NCBI RefSeq assembly: GCF_000383595.1
Contig: NZ_KB911581.1
Span: 4,806,496 to 4,870,495 of the forward strand
Direction: 5' to 3'
DNA: 64,000 nt
Origin: Streptomyces bottropensis ATCC 25435
GTDB lineage: Bacteria > Actinomycetota > Actinomycetes > Streptomycetales > Streptomycetaceae
Part shown: positions 48,219 through 57,137 of the stretch, one piece after another
Position numbering within the stretch: the first letter of the stretch is position 1
How the letters are laid out: every line of letters starts with the position of its first letter
Translations under genes and position numbers: made by a program
Notes under the pieces: model-generated
Database searches by the model: none
What the model saw: the letters and a program-made list of their open reading frames with translations, nothing else
Told to the model about the DNA's origin: nothing

Positions 48219-48430
48219 CGGAGTGTGTTCGGCGCGACAGCGGGCAGGGCCTCGCCGGCACCCGGATCGGTTCGCGACCTCCGGCTGCCGAGCGGCCCTG
48301 TCTCCTGTCGCGGCGGATGAGTCAGCGGCACGCGACCCCCGCGCGGCTCGGCCACGGAAGAACTCCCTGCCCGACCGTCGCAAGCGACCTCGCAGCGGGC
48401 CCGGGCCGCGCTGCCCTCACAGCTGAGGGA

Positions 48431-48459
48431 GTCCGCCGCGGCCTGGAGCCGCGGCGGAC
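48431..48459. terminator. Hairpin terminator between convergent lpd and glycosidase genes
   Basis: GTCCGCCGCGGC, loop CTGGA, then the exact complement: a 12-bp GC-only stem, six bases beyond the end of the glycosidase gene. Confidence 0.85.
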
Positions 48460-48465
48460 GTCCGG

Positions 48466-51400
48466 TCAGGAGGTGAACGGTGTGGAGCCGTCCTCGGCGA
48501 CGAGTCTCCACAGGTGGTCGGCGGTGCCGGTGTCGTCCCACTGCAGGGCCTGGGCTCCGGACGAGGTGGACATGTTCTGGATGCCGAGGACCATGCCGCT
48601 GTTCTTGTTGACGATCTTGGCGTAACCGCCGCCCGCGTCGACGATCGACCAGAGATGGTCGGCGGTCAGGGTGTCGCCCCACTGCAGCGCGGTGGCGCCG
48701 GCCGTCTTGGAGGCGTCCTTGATGCCGAGGACCTGCCCGCTGTTGGTGTTGAAGATCTTGTAGTAGCCGTTCTCGGCGGGGACGATCTTCCACCAGTGGT
48801 TGGCGGCGCTACTGGCGGACTGCTGCTGGACGGCGCCTCCGGCGGCGATCGAGGAGCCGGAGACACCCAGCTCCAGGCTGCTGTTCTTGTTGGTGATCTT
48901 GACGGACGGAGTCTCCGGGTACCAGGACTCCAGCTCGGTGACACCGACGAACTTGCCTGCCTGCGGGGTGAGGACGACCCGGAACTGCGAGGTCGTGATC
49001 GTCGGGAAGGTCACCTCGTTGGCGTTGTTCGCGACCGGCGCGGCCGGGGTCTTCGTCTGGCTCGGGACGGTCACCCACGCGCCGTCCTTGAGGTACTGGA
49101 CGGAGTAGCTCGCCGGGACGCGGATGTTCGCGCCGTCGTCGTACGTGTAGAACTTCACCTCGTTGATCTTGCGTGGCGCGCCGAAGTCGACGCCGAGGTG
49201 GTCGGTGGCGTTGGGGGAGCCGGAGTTGGTCCACCTGTTGTCGGGGATCTTGTCGTAGCGGATCCATCCGTCGGTGGCCCGAAGCGGGGCGTCGAAGGTG
49301 GTCGGCTTGCAGGTCTGGCCGCTGTGGCAGTGCGGGCCGTTGGAGACGGTGTTGGTGTAGGAGGCGAACGCCTTCGGGTACGGCTGGGTGACGGTCCGGC
49401 CCAGCCAGTCCTGCTCGGCCGTCAGCGGGTTGGCCGCCACGTTCATCATCCGCACGGGCTGCGCCGGAGTCACGGGGGCGGCCACGTCCACCGTGATGTT
49501 GCCGACCGTGGACGACTGGTGGATGCGCCGGCCGTCCTGGAAGATCTGCAGGCCGCTGCCCTTGCCGTAGTGCGAACCGTCCCGGTCCCAGCGGATCGAG
49601 TACGTGTGCCCGTGGTACGGCAGGCTCTCCACCGCGAAGTAGTCCCAGCCCGAGGGGACCAGCGGCTTGAGCACCAGCGTGTTGTTCGCCTGCGGCTTGA
49701 TGCCCAGCAGACCGTTCAGCACCAGGTCGTTGAAGCTGGAGTGGTTGTAGTGCTCGCTGAAGTTGAATCCGTCGTAGATCCATGTGCCGGTGTCACCGTT
49801 GGCGGCCTCGGCGACGTAGGGCTTGCCGTCCTTGTGCTGGAGGTCGGCGAACTGGGCCAGCATCGTCTGGTAGTCGGCCTTGGTGACGAAGCTCTGCGCG
49901 GGGTAGTCCTGCAGCAGGTTCGCGAGGCCGGTCAGGATCTGGCTGGTCTGGTACGGCCAGCTCGGACCGTTCCAGTGGCAGCAGTTGGCGTCGTCGCGCT
50001 TCTGCTCGGCGGGTATGGCCTGGTAGTTGAAGTAGGGGTTCGTCGCGATCCGGTCGAGCTCGGCGAAGCCGGTTCCCTTGGTGAACTTCAGGGTGTTGGC
50101 CCCGGTCTTCATCGGGACCTGCACGGTGACGGACTTCGACTCCGAGAAGCTGCCCCAGCCGCCGGTGGGCGCGTAGCTGACGGTGATCGGGTTCGCGGTG
50201 TCGCCGTTGGCGACGAGCTTGTGCGTCGAGGTGCCGGCGGTGCCGTTGGCGTAGTGGACCGTCACCGGGTACGTGCCGTTGCCGGGCGCGTCCACGGTGA
50301 ACCCGACCGCGCTGTCGTCGAAGTCGATCTGCCCCACGTACTTGCCGTTGGAGGCGGTCGTCGCACTGTGGGTGTTCGCGTGGGTGACGGCGGCCTGCTC
50401 GGCCTCGAAGTCGTGCACCCGCTCCAGCGTCGTGGGCCCGAACGGCGCCTTGAACCGCTTGGCATCCGTCAGGTACTTCCACGCGGACGAGTACTGCGCG
50501 TCGGGCAGGTTGAACGCCCAGGGGGCGAAGCCCATCGCCTCACGCCAGGTCGTCCTGGTCTGCTTCAGGGTCCCGTTGGTGTTGTCCGTGTTGTAGACCT
50601 GCATGAAGAACTCGCGCTGTGGATCCCACAGCGAGTTCTGCACGGCGGCCTTGAGCGAGGCGGCCTTGCCGTCGTACTCGGTGGCGGTCGCCGTGTCGCC
50701 GTTCATCGTGGCGATCTTGCTGATCGCCTGGGCGGCGCTGAACATGTACGCGTTGATCGTGGGCCGGTAGCCCCGGCCGCCGCCGAACCAGTCGCTGCTG
50801 TGCATCGACGTCTCGGTGTACTCCGTGGCGTCGGACAGCGGGGTCTGGTGGAACAGATCGCTGGCGGACTGCGTACCGTTCACCGTGACGTCGGTGTCGA
50901 AGTTGGAGTCCCATCGCTTGTACAGCGCGATGAGGTGGGGGAGATCGGCCTTGATCCCGGCGGCGTCCCCGGTGACCAGGAACCGCTGGTACGCGGCGCT
51001 CGTGATCCACTCGCTGAAGTTCCGGGCGCCGGAGTTGCCCGCGCCGCGCAGCCAGAAGTCGAGGTAGTCGCCCGCGTAGTCGCGGTTGTGCAGCCAGCGC
51101 CCGTCCAGCAGGTGGTATCCGGTCGCGTCCGGCAGCGCGGTGTACGGGTTGCCGGCGTACCCGATCGGCACGTCGTACTCGGTCGACACGTACCCGGTGC
51201 CCGGCACCGTGTAGCGCAACGCCCGCTTGAAGGTGCTCCAGCGGTAGTAGTAGACCTCGTCGATGTCGTTGTCGGGGGTGTCGAGGAACGGGATGTTGTC
51301 CTTGTACCACTGCCGCTCGTCGAGCTGGTTGGCGGCGAGGATGGCGTCCTTGTCCAGCGCGACCGCGTCGGGGTCGTCGGCGGCCCGGGCCGCGGGCGCG

Positions 51401-51489
51401 CCGGGTCCTGCCGACAGGAGGCTGATGGTCAGCACGGAGCCGCACAGGGCGGCCAGGGCGCGACTGCTGCGTCTGGGGCGGAAACGCAT
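48466..51489 (-). CDS. Large secreted multi-domain glycoside hydrolase
   Basis: 1007 residues from the ATG at 51489, which follows GGAGGAC. Signal peptide 1-36 (basic start, hydrophobic core, AARAADDP). The catalytic (alpha/alpha)6 toroid of the MGH1/GH63-like type is in two parts, about 45-355 and 490-640 (for example YNHSSFNDLVLNGLLG and CCHWNGPSWPYQTSQILTGL). A CBM35/CBM6-like carbohydrate-binding domain (about 362-485, HDFEAEQAAVTHANTHSA) is inserted between them. An F5/8 type C domain (about 733-857) and a ricin B-type lectin (about 865-1000) follow. It probably degrades an extracellular polysaccharide; the substrate is unknown. A palindromic site lies 40 bases upstream. Confidence 0.88.
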   Translation of the reverse strand: MRFRPRRSSRALAALCGSVLTISLLSAGPGAPAARAADDPDAVALDKDAILAANQLDERQWYKDNIPFLDTPDNDIDEVYYYRWSTFKRALRYTVPGTGYVSTEYDVPIGYAGNPYTALPDATGYHLLDGRWLHNRDYAGDYLDFWLRGAGNSGARNFSEWITSAAYQRFLVTGDAAGIKADLPHLIALYKRWDSNFDTDVTVNGTQSASDLFHQTPLSDATEYTETSMHSSDWFGGGRGYRPTINAYMFSAAQAISKIATMNGDTATATEYDGKAASLKAAVQNSLWDPQREFFMQVYNTDNTNGTLKQTRTTWREAMGFAPWAFNLPDAQYSSAWKYLTDAKRFKAPFGPTTLERVHDFEAEQAAVTHANTHSATTASNGKYVGQIDFDDSAVGFTVDAPGNGTYPVTVHYANGTAGTSTHKLVANGDTANPITVSYAPTGGWGSFSESKSVTVQVPMKTGANTLKFTKGTGFAELDRIATNPYFNYQAIPAEQKRDDANCCHWNGPSWPYQTSQILTGLANLLQDYPAQSFVTKADYQTMLAQFADLQHKDGKPYVAEAANGDTGTWIYDGFNFSEHYNHSSFNDLVLNGLLGIKPQANNTLVLKPLVPSGWDYFAVESLPYHGHTYSIRWDRDGSHYGKGSGLQIFQDGRRIHQSSTVGNITVDVAAPVTPAQPVRMMNVAANPLTAEQDWLGRTVTQPYPKAFASYTNTVSNGPHCHSGQTCKPTTFDAPLRATDGWIRYDKIPDNRWTNSGSPNATDHLGVDFGAPRKINEVKFYTYDDGANIRVPASYSVQYLKDGAWVTVPSQTKTPAAPVANNANEVTFPTITTSQFRVVLTPQAGKFVGVTELESWYPETPSVKITNKNSSLELGVSGSSIAAGGAVQQQSASSAANHWWKIVPAENGYYKIFNTNSGQVLGIKDASKTAGATALQWGDTLTADHLWSIVDAGGGYAKIVNKNSGMVLGIQNMSTSSGAQALQWDDTGTADHLWRLVAEDGSTPFTS

Positions 51490-51529
51490 CGAGGTGTCCT
51501 CCGTTGGGCACTCATGCGGCGGTTCGATA

Positions 51530-51547
51530 TGTTCGATATTGCGAACA
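51530..51547. promoter_or_regulatory. Operator-like palindrome upstream of the glycosidase
   Basis: TGTTCG-ATATTG-CGAACA is a perfect 6-bp inverted repeat, embedded in further TTCGA half-sites at 51523 and 51551. The cluster, 40 bases before the glycosidase start in an AT-richer patch, is what is expected for a sugar-responsive LacI, GntR or DeoR-type repressor. Confidence 0.65.
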
Positions 51548-51719
51548 GTGTTCGAAATTCTGCGCGACGGTAGTGTCCGACGAGGGAGGAGGTCAAGACA
51601 TTCGACCGGACCGGTTCCCCTTCGGCCGCAGATTCGACCGGGCCGGTGCCCCTGCGGCCACGTCTCGACCCGATCGGCCTGCCCGGGAAACGCGTTGCCG
51701 TGACACTGCGTTGCCCGGC

Positions 51720-52259
51720 ATGCTCACGGGCGTGATCACTGCACATGGCTCAACCGATGCCGCCATCGTCGTACCTCTCGGCGTGCGCGACCTGCTTCCC
51801 GGAGACCTGCCGGCCTGCACCTGGTCGGGTTCGGCCACCCATCTGCGCCATGTGGAGCGGGAGTTGGCGCGTGCAGCGGTCGGCGAAGTGGACTACCTGG
51901 CCGTATGCACGTCGGCAGACCTGCCGGTGGCGATCGGCGGGGTCGACTACACGGTCTCCGAGGGAGCCGGAACCCTCTGGCAGCTTGCCGTCCTCCCGGC
52001 ACTGCGGTCTCACGGCCTGGGGACACTGTTGGTCCGAGCCGCCGAGCAGAGGATCGGGGACCGCCGTCTGCGCAGGGCCGAACTCGCCGTGGAGGAGGAG
52101 AACGTGCGGGCGCGCGCCCTGTACGAGCGTCTCGGCTACGTCGCGTACGGCCGTGAGGCCGACGCCTGGGACGAGGAAGCACCCGATGGGTCCGTCCGCC
52201 GCCACGAGACGATGTGCGTCCTCATGCGAAGGGATCTCGGCGCACCGGCCCGACGGTGA
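51720..52259 (+). CDS. GNAT-family N-acetyltransferase
   Basis: 179 residues from ATG 51720; GTG 51732 is possible and neither has a good ribosome site. The acetyl-CoA-binding core is LWQLAVLPALRSHGLGTLLV (the R/Q-x-x-G-x-G/A loop is RSHGLG), with RRAELAVEEENVRARALYER and LGYVAYGREADAW as the C-terminal signature. The substrate is unknown. It is divergent from the secreted glycosidase and followed by an empty interval. Confidence 0.88.
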   Translation: MLTGVITAHGSTDAAIVVPLGVRDLLPGDLPACTWSGSATHLRHVERELARAAVGEVDYLAVCTSADLPVAIGGVDYTVSEGAGTLWQLAVLPALRSHGLGTLLVRAAEQRIGDRRLRRAELAVEEENVRARALYERLGYVAYGREADAWDEEAPDGSVRRHETMCVLMRRDLGAPARR

Positions 52260-52661
52260 AGGTCCGGTCAGGGCGCCGTTCCGCCGTGGGGCCGCGGGGT
52301 GGCTCCCTCGGCTCATCGGTCGAACGGAGGGAGCCTCGGGTTGATGGGCTCCCGAGAACCGATTTCCGCGTATCCGCGAGGCCACTACTGTCCCGGCAGG
52401 CCGCGCGGGCACGAGAGCCGAGGCGTCGTGGGCCGCTGCGCGGTCGGCGCCGCCGCGCCACCGAGGCGACCTGCGCGGTGGCCCCTGCCGCAAAGAGTCA
52501 CGCCTGGTCAGGGGCTGGTTGCGGACATGCGGGCCACGGCACACCGAGAGGGATGCCGACGGAGCGGGTTTGTGGGTAAGAGTGGTGGTGTCGTCGGCGC
52601 GTTCGGACGGGCGTTGCGTCCGGGCGGCGCCGCAAGCCGCCGCAAGGGGAGCGTGATATCG
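52260..52661. other. Gene-free interval
   Basis: About 400 bases without a convincing ORF on either strand and no strong hairpin. It ends with AAGGGGAGCG, the ribosome site of the ANTAR gene. Confidence 0.5.
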
Positions 52662-53102
52662 ATGGGTGTCCCGCACAACAGCCGTCCCGAGTCGGCTGAA
52701 GTGCGCCATCCGCAGGGGCCGGACGACTCCGCTGCCAAGATCATCGATCTTCAGCGGCACAATGACCACCTGCAAACGGCCATCACGTCCCATGCGGTGA
52801 TCGATCAGGCGATCGGAGTGGTCATCGCCCTCGGTGCACTACGCCCTCAGCAGGGTTTCGACGTTCTTAAGGACGTCTCCCAGCACACCAACGTCAAACT
52901 GCGCGAGATCGCCGGTCTCATCGTCGACTGGGTGCTCACCCACCACCTGCCCGACGACGTCCAGGAAGCCCTCGACGCAGCGCTGCAGAAGGCGCAGTCC
53001 GCCCCCTCGCACGGGATCGCGCCGGACCCGCACGCCGCCGGCGGAAGTGAGCGGACGACGGACGACGGCGAGCACCGGCCGGGTCCCCCACCGCGCGGGT
53101 GA
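52662..53102 (+). CDS. ANTAR-domain protein
   Basis: 146 residues from ATG 52662. A coiled-coil segment (AAKIIDLQRHNDHLQTAITS) leads into an ANTAR domain (about 42-100), HAVIDQAIGVVIALGALRPQ and VLKDVSQHTNVKLREIAGLI, followed by an Ala/Gly/Pro-rich tail. ANTAR domains bind paired RNA hairpins and cause antitermination. Here no receiver or GAF domain is attached, so the signal must come from a partner or from RNA competition. Not obviously linked to the genes on either side. Confidence 0.85.
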   Translation: MGVPHNSRPESAEVRHPQGPDDSAAKIIDLQRHNDHLQTAITSHAVIDQAIGVVIALGALRPQQGFDVLKDVSQHTNVKLREIAGLIVDWVLTHHLPDDVQEALDAALQKAQSAPSHGIAPDPHAAGGSERTTDDGEHRPGPPPRG

Positions 53103-53211
53103 GGGCGGGGGCCGTCACGTTCCCCGTCCTCACATCTCCCACGCTACGCCTTGTGCGAAGGCCCGCCAGTGGTGCCGGTGCCAGTGCCGCCGTCGACGTC
53201 GCCGCCGGGGA

Positions 53212-54090
53212 TCCTTCGCCTTCTTCCTGATCGGCGGGCCGTTGGCCATGGCGGTCCGGGCTGAGCTGGCCCGGCCGGGAATGCAGTTCCTGTCCGCCGA
53301 GCAGTACAACCAGTCGTTCACGATGCACGGCACGATCATGCTGCTGCTCTTCGCCACCCCGACCTTCGCGGGCTTCGCCAATGCGATCATGCCGCTGCAG
53401 ATCGGCTCACCGGACGTGGCCTTCCCGCGGCTGAACATGCTGTCGTACTGGCTTTTCCTCCTCGGCGGGCTGATCGTGCTCAGCAGTTTCTTCACCACCC
53501 AGGGCGCCGCCGACTTCGGCTGGATCGCCTACACCCCGCTCAGCGGGGGCGAGCGCACACCGTATGTCGGCGGCGACATGTGGATCATGGGGCTGGCGCT
53601 CGCCGGGTTCGGGACCATTCTGGGCGCGGTCAACTTCATCTCGACGATCATTTGAATCCATTTCTGGACCCTCTTCGTCGGCTTCCACACCACGTTCCTC
53701 GTGCAACACTGGCTCGGCGCCGAAGGCAGCATGCCCCGCCGCTATGCCGACTACCTCGCCGCCGACGGTTTCACCGCCCTCAACACCCTCTCCAGTATCG
53801 GCGCGTTCCTGCTCGGGCTGTCCACCCTGCCGTTCCTCTGCAACGTCTGGAAGGCCGCCAAGATCGGCAAGAAGATCGACGTCGACTACCCCTGGGGGTA
53901 CGGCCGGTCCCTGGAATGGGCCACCTCGTGTCCGCCTCCGCGCCACAACTTCATCACGCTGCCCAGGGTCAGGTCCGAATTCCCCGCCTTCGATCTGCAC
54001 CACCCGCACATCGCCAAGCAGGAGCACGCGGCGAATGTCGGACGGCGTGACGTCATCGAGGCCGAAGGACACCCGGGCGACCGCTCATGA
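53212..54090 (+). pseudogene. Cytochrome c oxidase subunit I (ctaD) relic
   Basis: One frame carries FAFFLIGGPLAMAVRAELAR, SAEQYNQSFTMHGTIMLLLF, ANAIMPLQIGSPDVAFPRLN and GLALAGFGTILGAVNFISTI, the N-terminal half of CtaD with the first haem-a ligand (MHG). A TGA at 53653-53655 follows, and the same frame then resumes at the far C-terminal part: HFWTLFVGFHTTFLVQHWLG, ADYLAADGFTALNTLSSIGA and GRSLEWATSCPPPRHNF. About 200 or more residues are missing at the junction, including the CuB and haem a3 histidines, and the first 40 or so residues are also lost. The gene cannot encode a working oxidase subunit. Confidence 0.9.
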
Positions 54091-54151
54091 GCAAGGGCCG
54101 GAGCGACCGTGCGCACGCCGACCGGAACACGGCACTCGTCGGCGAGGTCGA

Positions 54152-54454
54152 ATGGGCTACCTCAGGGCCCGGATCCACCACCTCCAGGCGCGCGAGGAAG
54201 CGGAGGCGCTGTGCTCGCGACTGCCGTGGGCGACCACCGCACAGGCCGAAGAGATCACACGTCACTACATCGAGCAGCGCCTCACTCGCACGCGGCACAC
54301 ACTGGCCCATCACATCGACGAACTGCGTGACCAGTACGAGAACCGCTACCAGGAACTACGACGTGACCTGCTCAAACGCCATGCCGCCAGTGCCTGTGTC
54401 GTCCTGGCCGGGTGCGTCGACATCACTGCCGTGGTCGACGCCCTGGGGCACTAG
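54152..54454 (+). CDS. Small helical protein downstream of the ctaD relic
   Basis: 100 residues from ATG 54152 after GAGG. Mostly long charged helices (MGYLRARIHHLQAREEAEAL, HIDELRDQYENRYQELRRDL), then a short hydrophobic C-terminal segment (ASACVVLAGCVDITAVVDAL). Similar short proteins occur in Streptomyces genomes; function unknown. Its position directly after the ctaD relic suggests that the two were once a unit. Confidence 0.6.
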   Translation: MGYLRARIHHLQAREEAEALCSRLPWATTAQAEEITRHYIEQRLTRTRHTLAHHIDELRDQYENRYQELRRDLLKRHAASACVVLAGCVDITAVVDALGH

Positions 54455-54512
54455 AGGTTGCCCCGTCAACTGCGAACCGGGTCTGGTGTCAGCCGTAGGT
54501 CGTGATCAGCCG

Positions 54513-54893
54513 TCAGGCGTCGAAGCGGTGGCGGGCTGCCTCGATGTGCCCGAAGTAGCGGTGCGTCCAGTCGCACATCGCGTCGACGGTCGAGCGCAGG
54601 CCCTGGCCCGGCTCGGTGAGGGTGTACTCGACACGCGGAGGGACGGTGGGGTGCACGTCTCTCACGACCAGGCCGTTGCGCTCCAGCATGCGCAGGTTCT
54701 GGGTGAGCATCTTGTGGCTGATGCCCTCGATCTGGTTCCGCAGTTCGCTGAAGCGCAGCGTGCGTTCACCGAGAGTCTCCATGATCAGTAACGCCCACTT
54801 GTTGGCGACGTCGGAGAAGATCTCTCGCGCCAACGAGTCCGCGCGCCTGAAGTCCGCTTCCTCGGACGGGCCCTTGCTCTGTTTGGTCACCAT
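54513..54893 (-). CDS. HxlR-family transcriptional regulator
   Basis: 126 residues from the ATG at 54893, preceded by GAGGAACC. The winged helix includes NKWALLIMETLGERTLRFSE, ISHKMLTQNLRMLERNGLVV and PPRVEYTLTEPGQGLRSTVD. It is divergent from a RidA-family gene across 140 bases with a CACT-GAAA-AGTG repeat near the regulator. Such pairs usually respond to reactive carbonyl or oxidising compounds. Confidence 0.92.
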   Translation of the reverse strand: MVTKQSKGPSEEADFRRADSLAREIFSDVANKWALLIMETLGERTLRFSELRNQIEGISHKMLTQNLRMLERNGLVVRDVHPTVPPRVEYTLTEPGQGLRSTVDAMCDWTHRYFGHIEAARHRFDA

Positions 54894-55034
54894 CGGGTTC
54901 CTCAGTCACTGAAAAGTGCGTTCTTCCATGTCAGCGCACACTCTCCTACGGTTCCTGAGTAACCACAAGAGACCGAAGGTGCCTGGTCGGGTGTACATGA
55001 GCCCACAGGCGCTACGGACGAGGAGGCAGGCAGC

Positions 55035-55442
55035 ATGGCCATCAACCTGGTGAACCCGAGTGGATTGCCCAAGATCGACGTCTACCGGCAGGTGTCGATC
55101 GCGACTGGATCGAAGCTGGTCTTCATCGCCGGCCAGGTCGCCTGGGACGCCGAGGGAACCACGGTCGGCGAAGGCGACCTGGCCGCCCAGGTCGAGCAGT
55201 GCTACCTCAACATCGACACCGCCCTGGCCGAGGCCGGCGGCTCCTTCGACGACGTGGCGAAACTGACCTTCTACGTCGTCGACTGGACCCCCGACAAGAT
55301 GCCCTCGCTCCTGGAGGGTGTCTCCCGGGCGTCCGCCAAGCTGGGCATCACCCCGGTCCCGCCGGCGACGCTGCTGGGTGTCGCGGCCCTGGACGTCCCC
55401 GACCACCTGGTCGAGATCGAAGCCACCGCGATCCTCGACTGA
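55035..55442 (+). CDS. RidA-family protein (reactive imine/enamine deaminase-like)
   Basis: 135 residues from ATG 55035 after GGAGGC. SIATGSKLVFIAGQVAWDAE is the conserved N-terminal strand pair, and the C-terminus PATLLGVAALDVPDHLVEIE is where RidA has its key Arg and Glu; here the usual R-x-x-V-x-V pattern (PPARSAV) reads PPATLLGV, so the catalytic arginine is absent and the member is of a non-RidA (Rid1-7) subgroup. Function uncertain. Divergent from the HxlR regulator. Confidence 0.85.
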   Translation: MAINLVNPSGLPKIDVYRQVSIATGSKLVFIAGQVAWDAEGTTVGEGDLAAQVEQCYLNIDTALAEAGGSFDDVAKLTFYVVDWTPDKMPSLLEGVSRASAKLGITPVPPATLLGVAALDVPDHLVEIEATAILD

Positions 55443-55448
55443 ACAGAC

Positions 55449-55500
55449 GAACTGAACCGATGAACTGAACCGATGAACTGAAGAGTTGGACTGAATAGAT
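55449..55500. repeat. Four tandem 13-bp repeats
   Basis: GAACTGAACCGAT at 55449 and again at 55462, GAACTGAAGAGTT at 55475 and GGACTGAATAGAT at 55488: four head-to-tail units, the first two identical and the others diverging. They begin seven bases after the RidA stop codon. A minisatellite-like array of this kind is unusual here and may be a regulatory or slippage-derived element. Confidence 0.85.
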
Positions 55501-55530
55501 GCACTTCGCCCACTGGGAGCAGCCCAGCCA

Positions 55531-55908
55531 GTGGGCGGCGTGACCGTTCGCCGGGGGCCCGGGTGCCCGGTCGGACAACCCCATCAGGCCGGGGCCTGGA
55601 TGATCGCCTTGCCTTGGGTCATCAGCCGGCAGAACACCGAGGTGTTCGACGGCACCCAGGTGACCGACGTCGTCGTGGGCACCGTCCTGGTGGTGCTGTC
55701 AGGCCTGTCCCTGCTGCTTCTCAAGCTGTCGGAGCGTCACGACCCCGACAGGGGGCGCAAGGGGCGAGCGAGTCCGGAACCGGGCAGGGGCAGTCTCCAC
55801 GGGTGCGATAGGGAGTCCCAGGAGAGCCGCGGGGTGGAGCGCCTGACCACGGGCCCGATCCATCACGGTCGGTCGGGCACGATCGTCGCCGCGCAGTCCG
55901 TCTCGTGA
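55531..55908 (+). pseudogene. Possible SPW-repeat membrane protein remnant
   Basis: The frame contains AGAWMIALPWVISRQNTEVF and TDVVVGTVLVVLSGLSLLLL, which resembles one half of an SPW-repeat membrane protein (helix with P-W motif, then a helix with VVG). One more repeat would be expected, and the C-terminal tail (DRGRKGRASPEPGRG) is not protein-like. It may be a truncated small membrane gene (start ATG 55600 or GTG 55531) or a relic. The remaining interval up to 56085 is empty. Confidence 0.4.
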
Positions 55909-56085
55909 GGTGGTGCGGTACCAGTGGGTACAAAGACGACTTGCCGCAGTGCAGGCTGATCATCGGCGATCTGTCGTCGAATTCCCCAAAGGGTTGAGCG
56001 TTTGTCGCGCTATCTCCACCATTTCCCTGTCACAAGTGCCCGGAGGCGCGGCCCCGGGCCTCACCACCGCAGAAGCGAGTCGAGC

Positions 56086-57132
56086 ATGGTGCGTGTCCGT
56101 TCCTCCCTGGCGGAGCTGCCCTCCTACGTCCCGGGTCGCAAACTCCCCGGTGCGATCGTCCTGGCCAGCAACGAAACCCCGTACGGGCTGCTGCCGGGCG
56201 TCGCCGGAAGGCTCGCCGAACTGGCGGGCGGCGTGTCGCGCTATCCCGACCTGAGCGCCACCCGCCTCGTGCAGGCCATCGCCGACCACCACGGAGTCGA
56301 CCCCGAGCGGATCGCGGTGGGCGCGGGCTCCTCCGAGGTCTGCGGCCAGCTGCTGCACGCGGTCGTCGCAGCGGGCGACGAGGTCGTCTTCGGCTGGCGC
56401 TCCTTCGAGGCGTACCCGATCCTCACGGCCGTGGCGGGCGGTTCGGCGGTCCGGGTGCCGCTGCGCGACCACGCGCTGGACCTTGACGCGATGGCGGCGG
56501 CGATCACCGCCCGGACCCGGCTGGTCTTCGTCTGCAACCCCAACAACCCCACCTCCACCGCGGTCGGCGACAAGGCCCTGCGTGACTTCGTCGACCGTGT
56601 GCCCGGGGACGTACTGGTGGTCGTCGACGAGGCCTACCGGGAGTACGCCGACCCGGCGCTGGTCCCCGACGGCCTGGCCCTGCTCGGCGACCGGCCCAAC
56701 GTCGTGGTGCTGCGCACGTTCTCCAAGGCGTACGGCCTGGCGGGCCTGCGCGCCGGTTACTGCGTCGCGCCCCCGGAGATCGCCGCCCATGTGCGCAAGA
56801 CCCAGGTGCCGTTCAGCGTCAGCGCACTCGCGCAGGAAGCCGCCGTCGTCGCCCTCGGCGAGCACGCTGAGGTCGCCCGCCGGGCCGCGCTGACCACCGC
56901 GGAGCGGGAGCGGATGACCGGGAGACTGCGCGCACTCGGCTTCGAGGTCCCCGCGTCCCAGGCCAACTTCGTGTGGCTGCCGCTCGCGGACGACAGCGCC
57001 GACTTCGCCCTGCACTGCCTGGACGGACGGGTCGTGGTCCGTCCGTTCCCGGGTGAGGGGGTCCGGGTGACGATCGGCCTGCCGGAGGAGAACGACACCC
57101 TCCTCGCCCTCGCCGCGGCGTGGAGAGGCTGA
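56086..57132 (+). CDS. HisC-like / aromatic amino acid aminotransferase
   Basis: 348 residues from ATG 56086 (GTG 56089 possible). Class I/II aminotransferase with PGAIVLASNETPYGLLPGVA, IAVGAGSSEVCGQLLHAVVA, VVDEAYREYADPALV and the PLP-binding Lys214 in TFSKAYGLAGLRAGYCVAPP. It resembles histidinol-phosphate aminotransferase, but related family members (Pat) transaminate aromatic amino acids. The context, followed by a PaaN-like gene and a 2-oxoacid dehydrogenase, favours a catabolic aminotransferase making an arylpyruvate or branched 2-oxoacid; this is inference. The PaaN-like gene begins six bases after its stop. Confidence 0.88.
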   Translation: MVRVRSSLAELPSYVPGRKLPGAIVLASNETPYGLLPGVAGRLAELAGGVSRYPDLSATRLVQAIADHHGVDPERIAVGAGSSEVCGQLLHAVVAAGDEVVFGWRSFEAYPILTAVAGGSAVRVPLRDHALDLDAMAAAITARTRLVFVCNPNNPTSTAVGDKALRDFVDRVPGDVLVVVDEAYREYADPALVPDGLALLGDRPNVVVLRTFSKAYGLAGLRAGYCVAPPEIAAHVRKTQVPFSVSALAQEAAVVALGEHAEVARRAALTTAERERMTGRLRALGFEVPASQANFVWLPLADDSADFALHCLDGRVVVRPFPGEGVRVTIGLPEENDTLLALAAAWRG

Positions 57133-57137
57133 CGGCC

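Noticed and set aside
48514..51573. A 1019-codon plus-strand ORF opposite the glycosidase.
   Set aside because: It mirrors the codon bias of the real gene; the product is Val/Gly/Arg-rich with no domain, while the minus strand encodes a clear secreted multi-domain enzyme.
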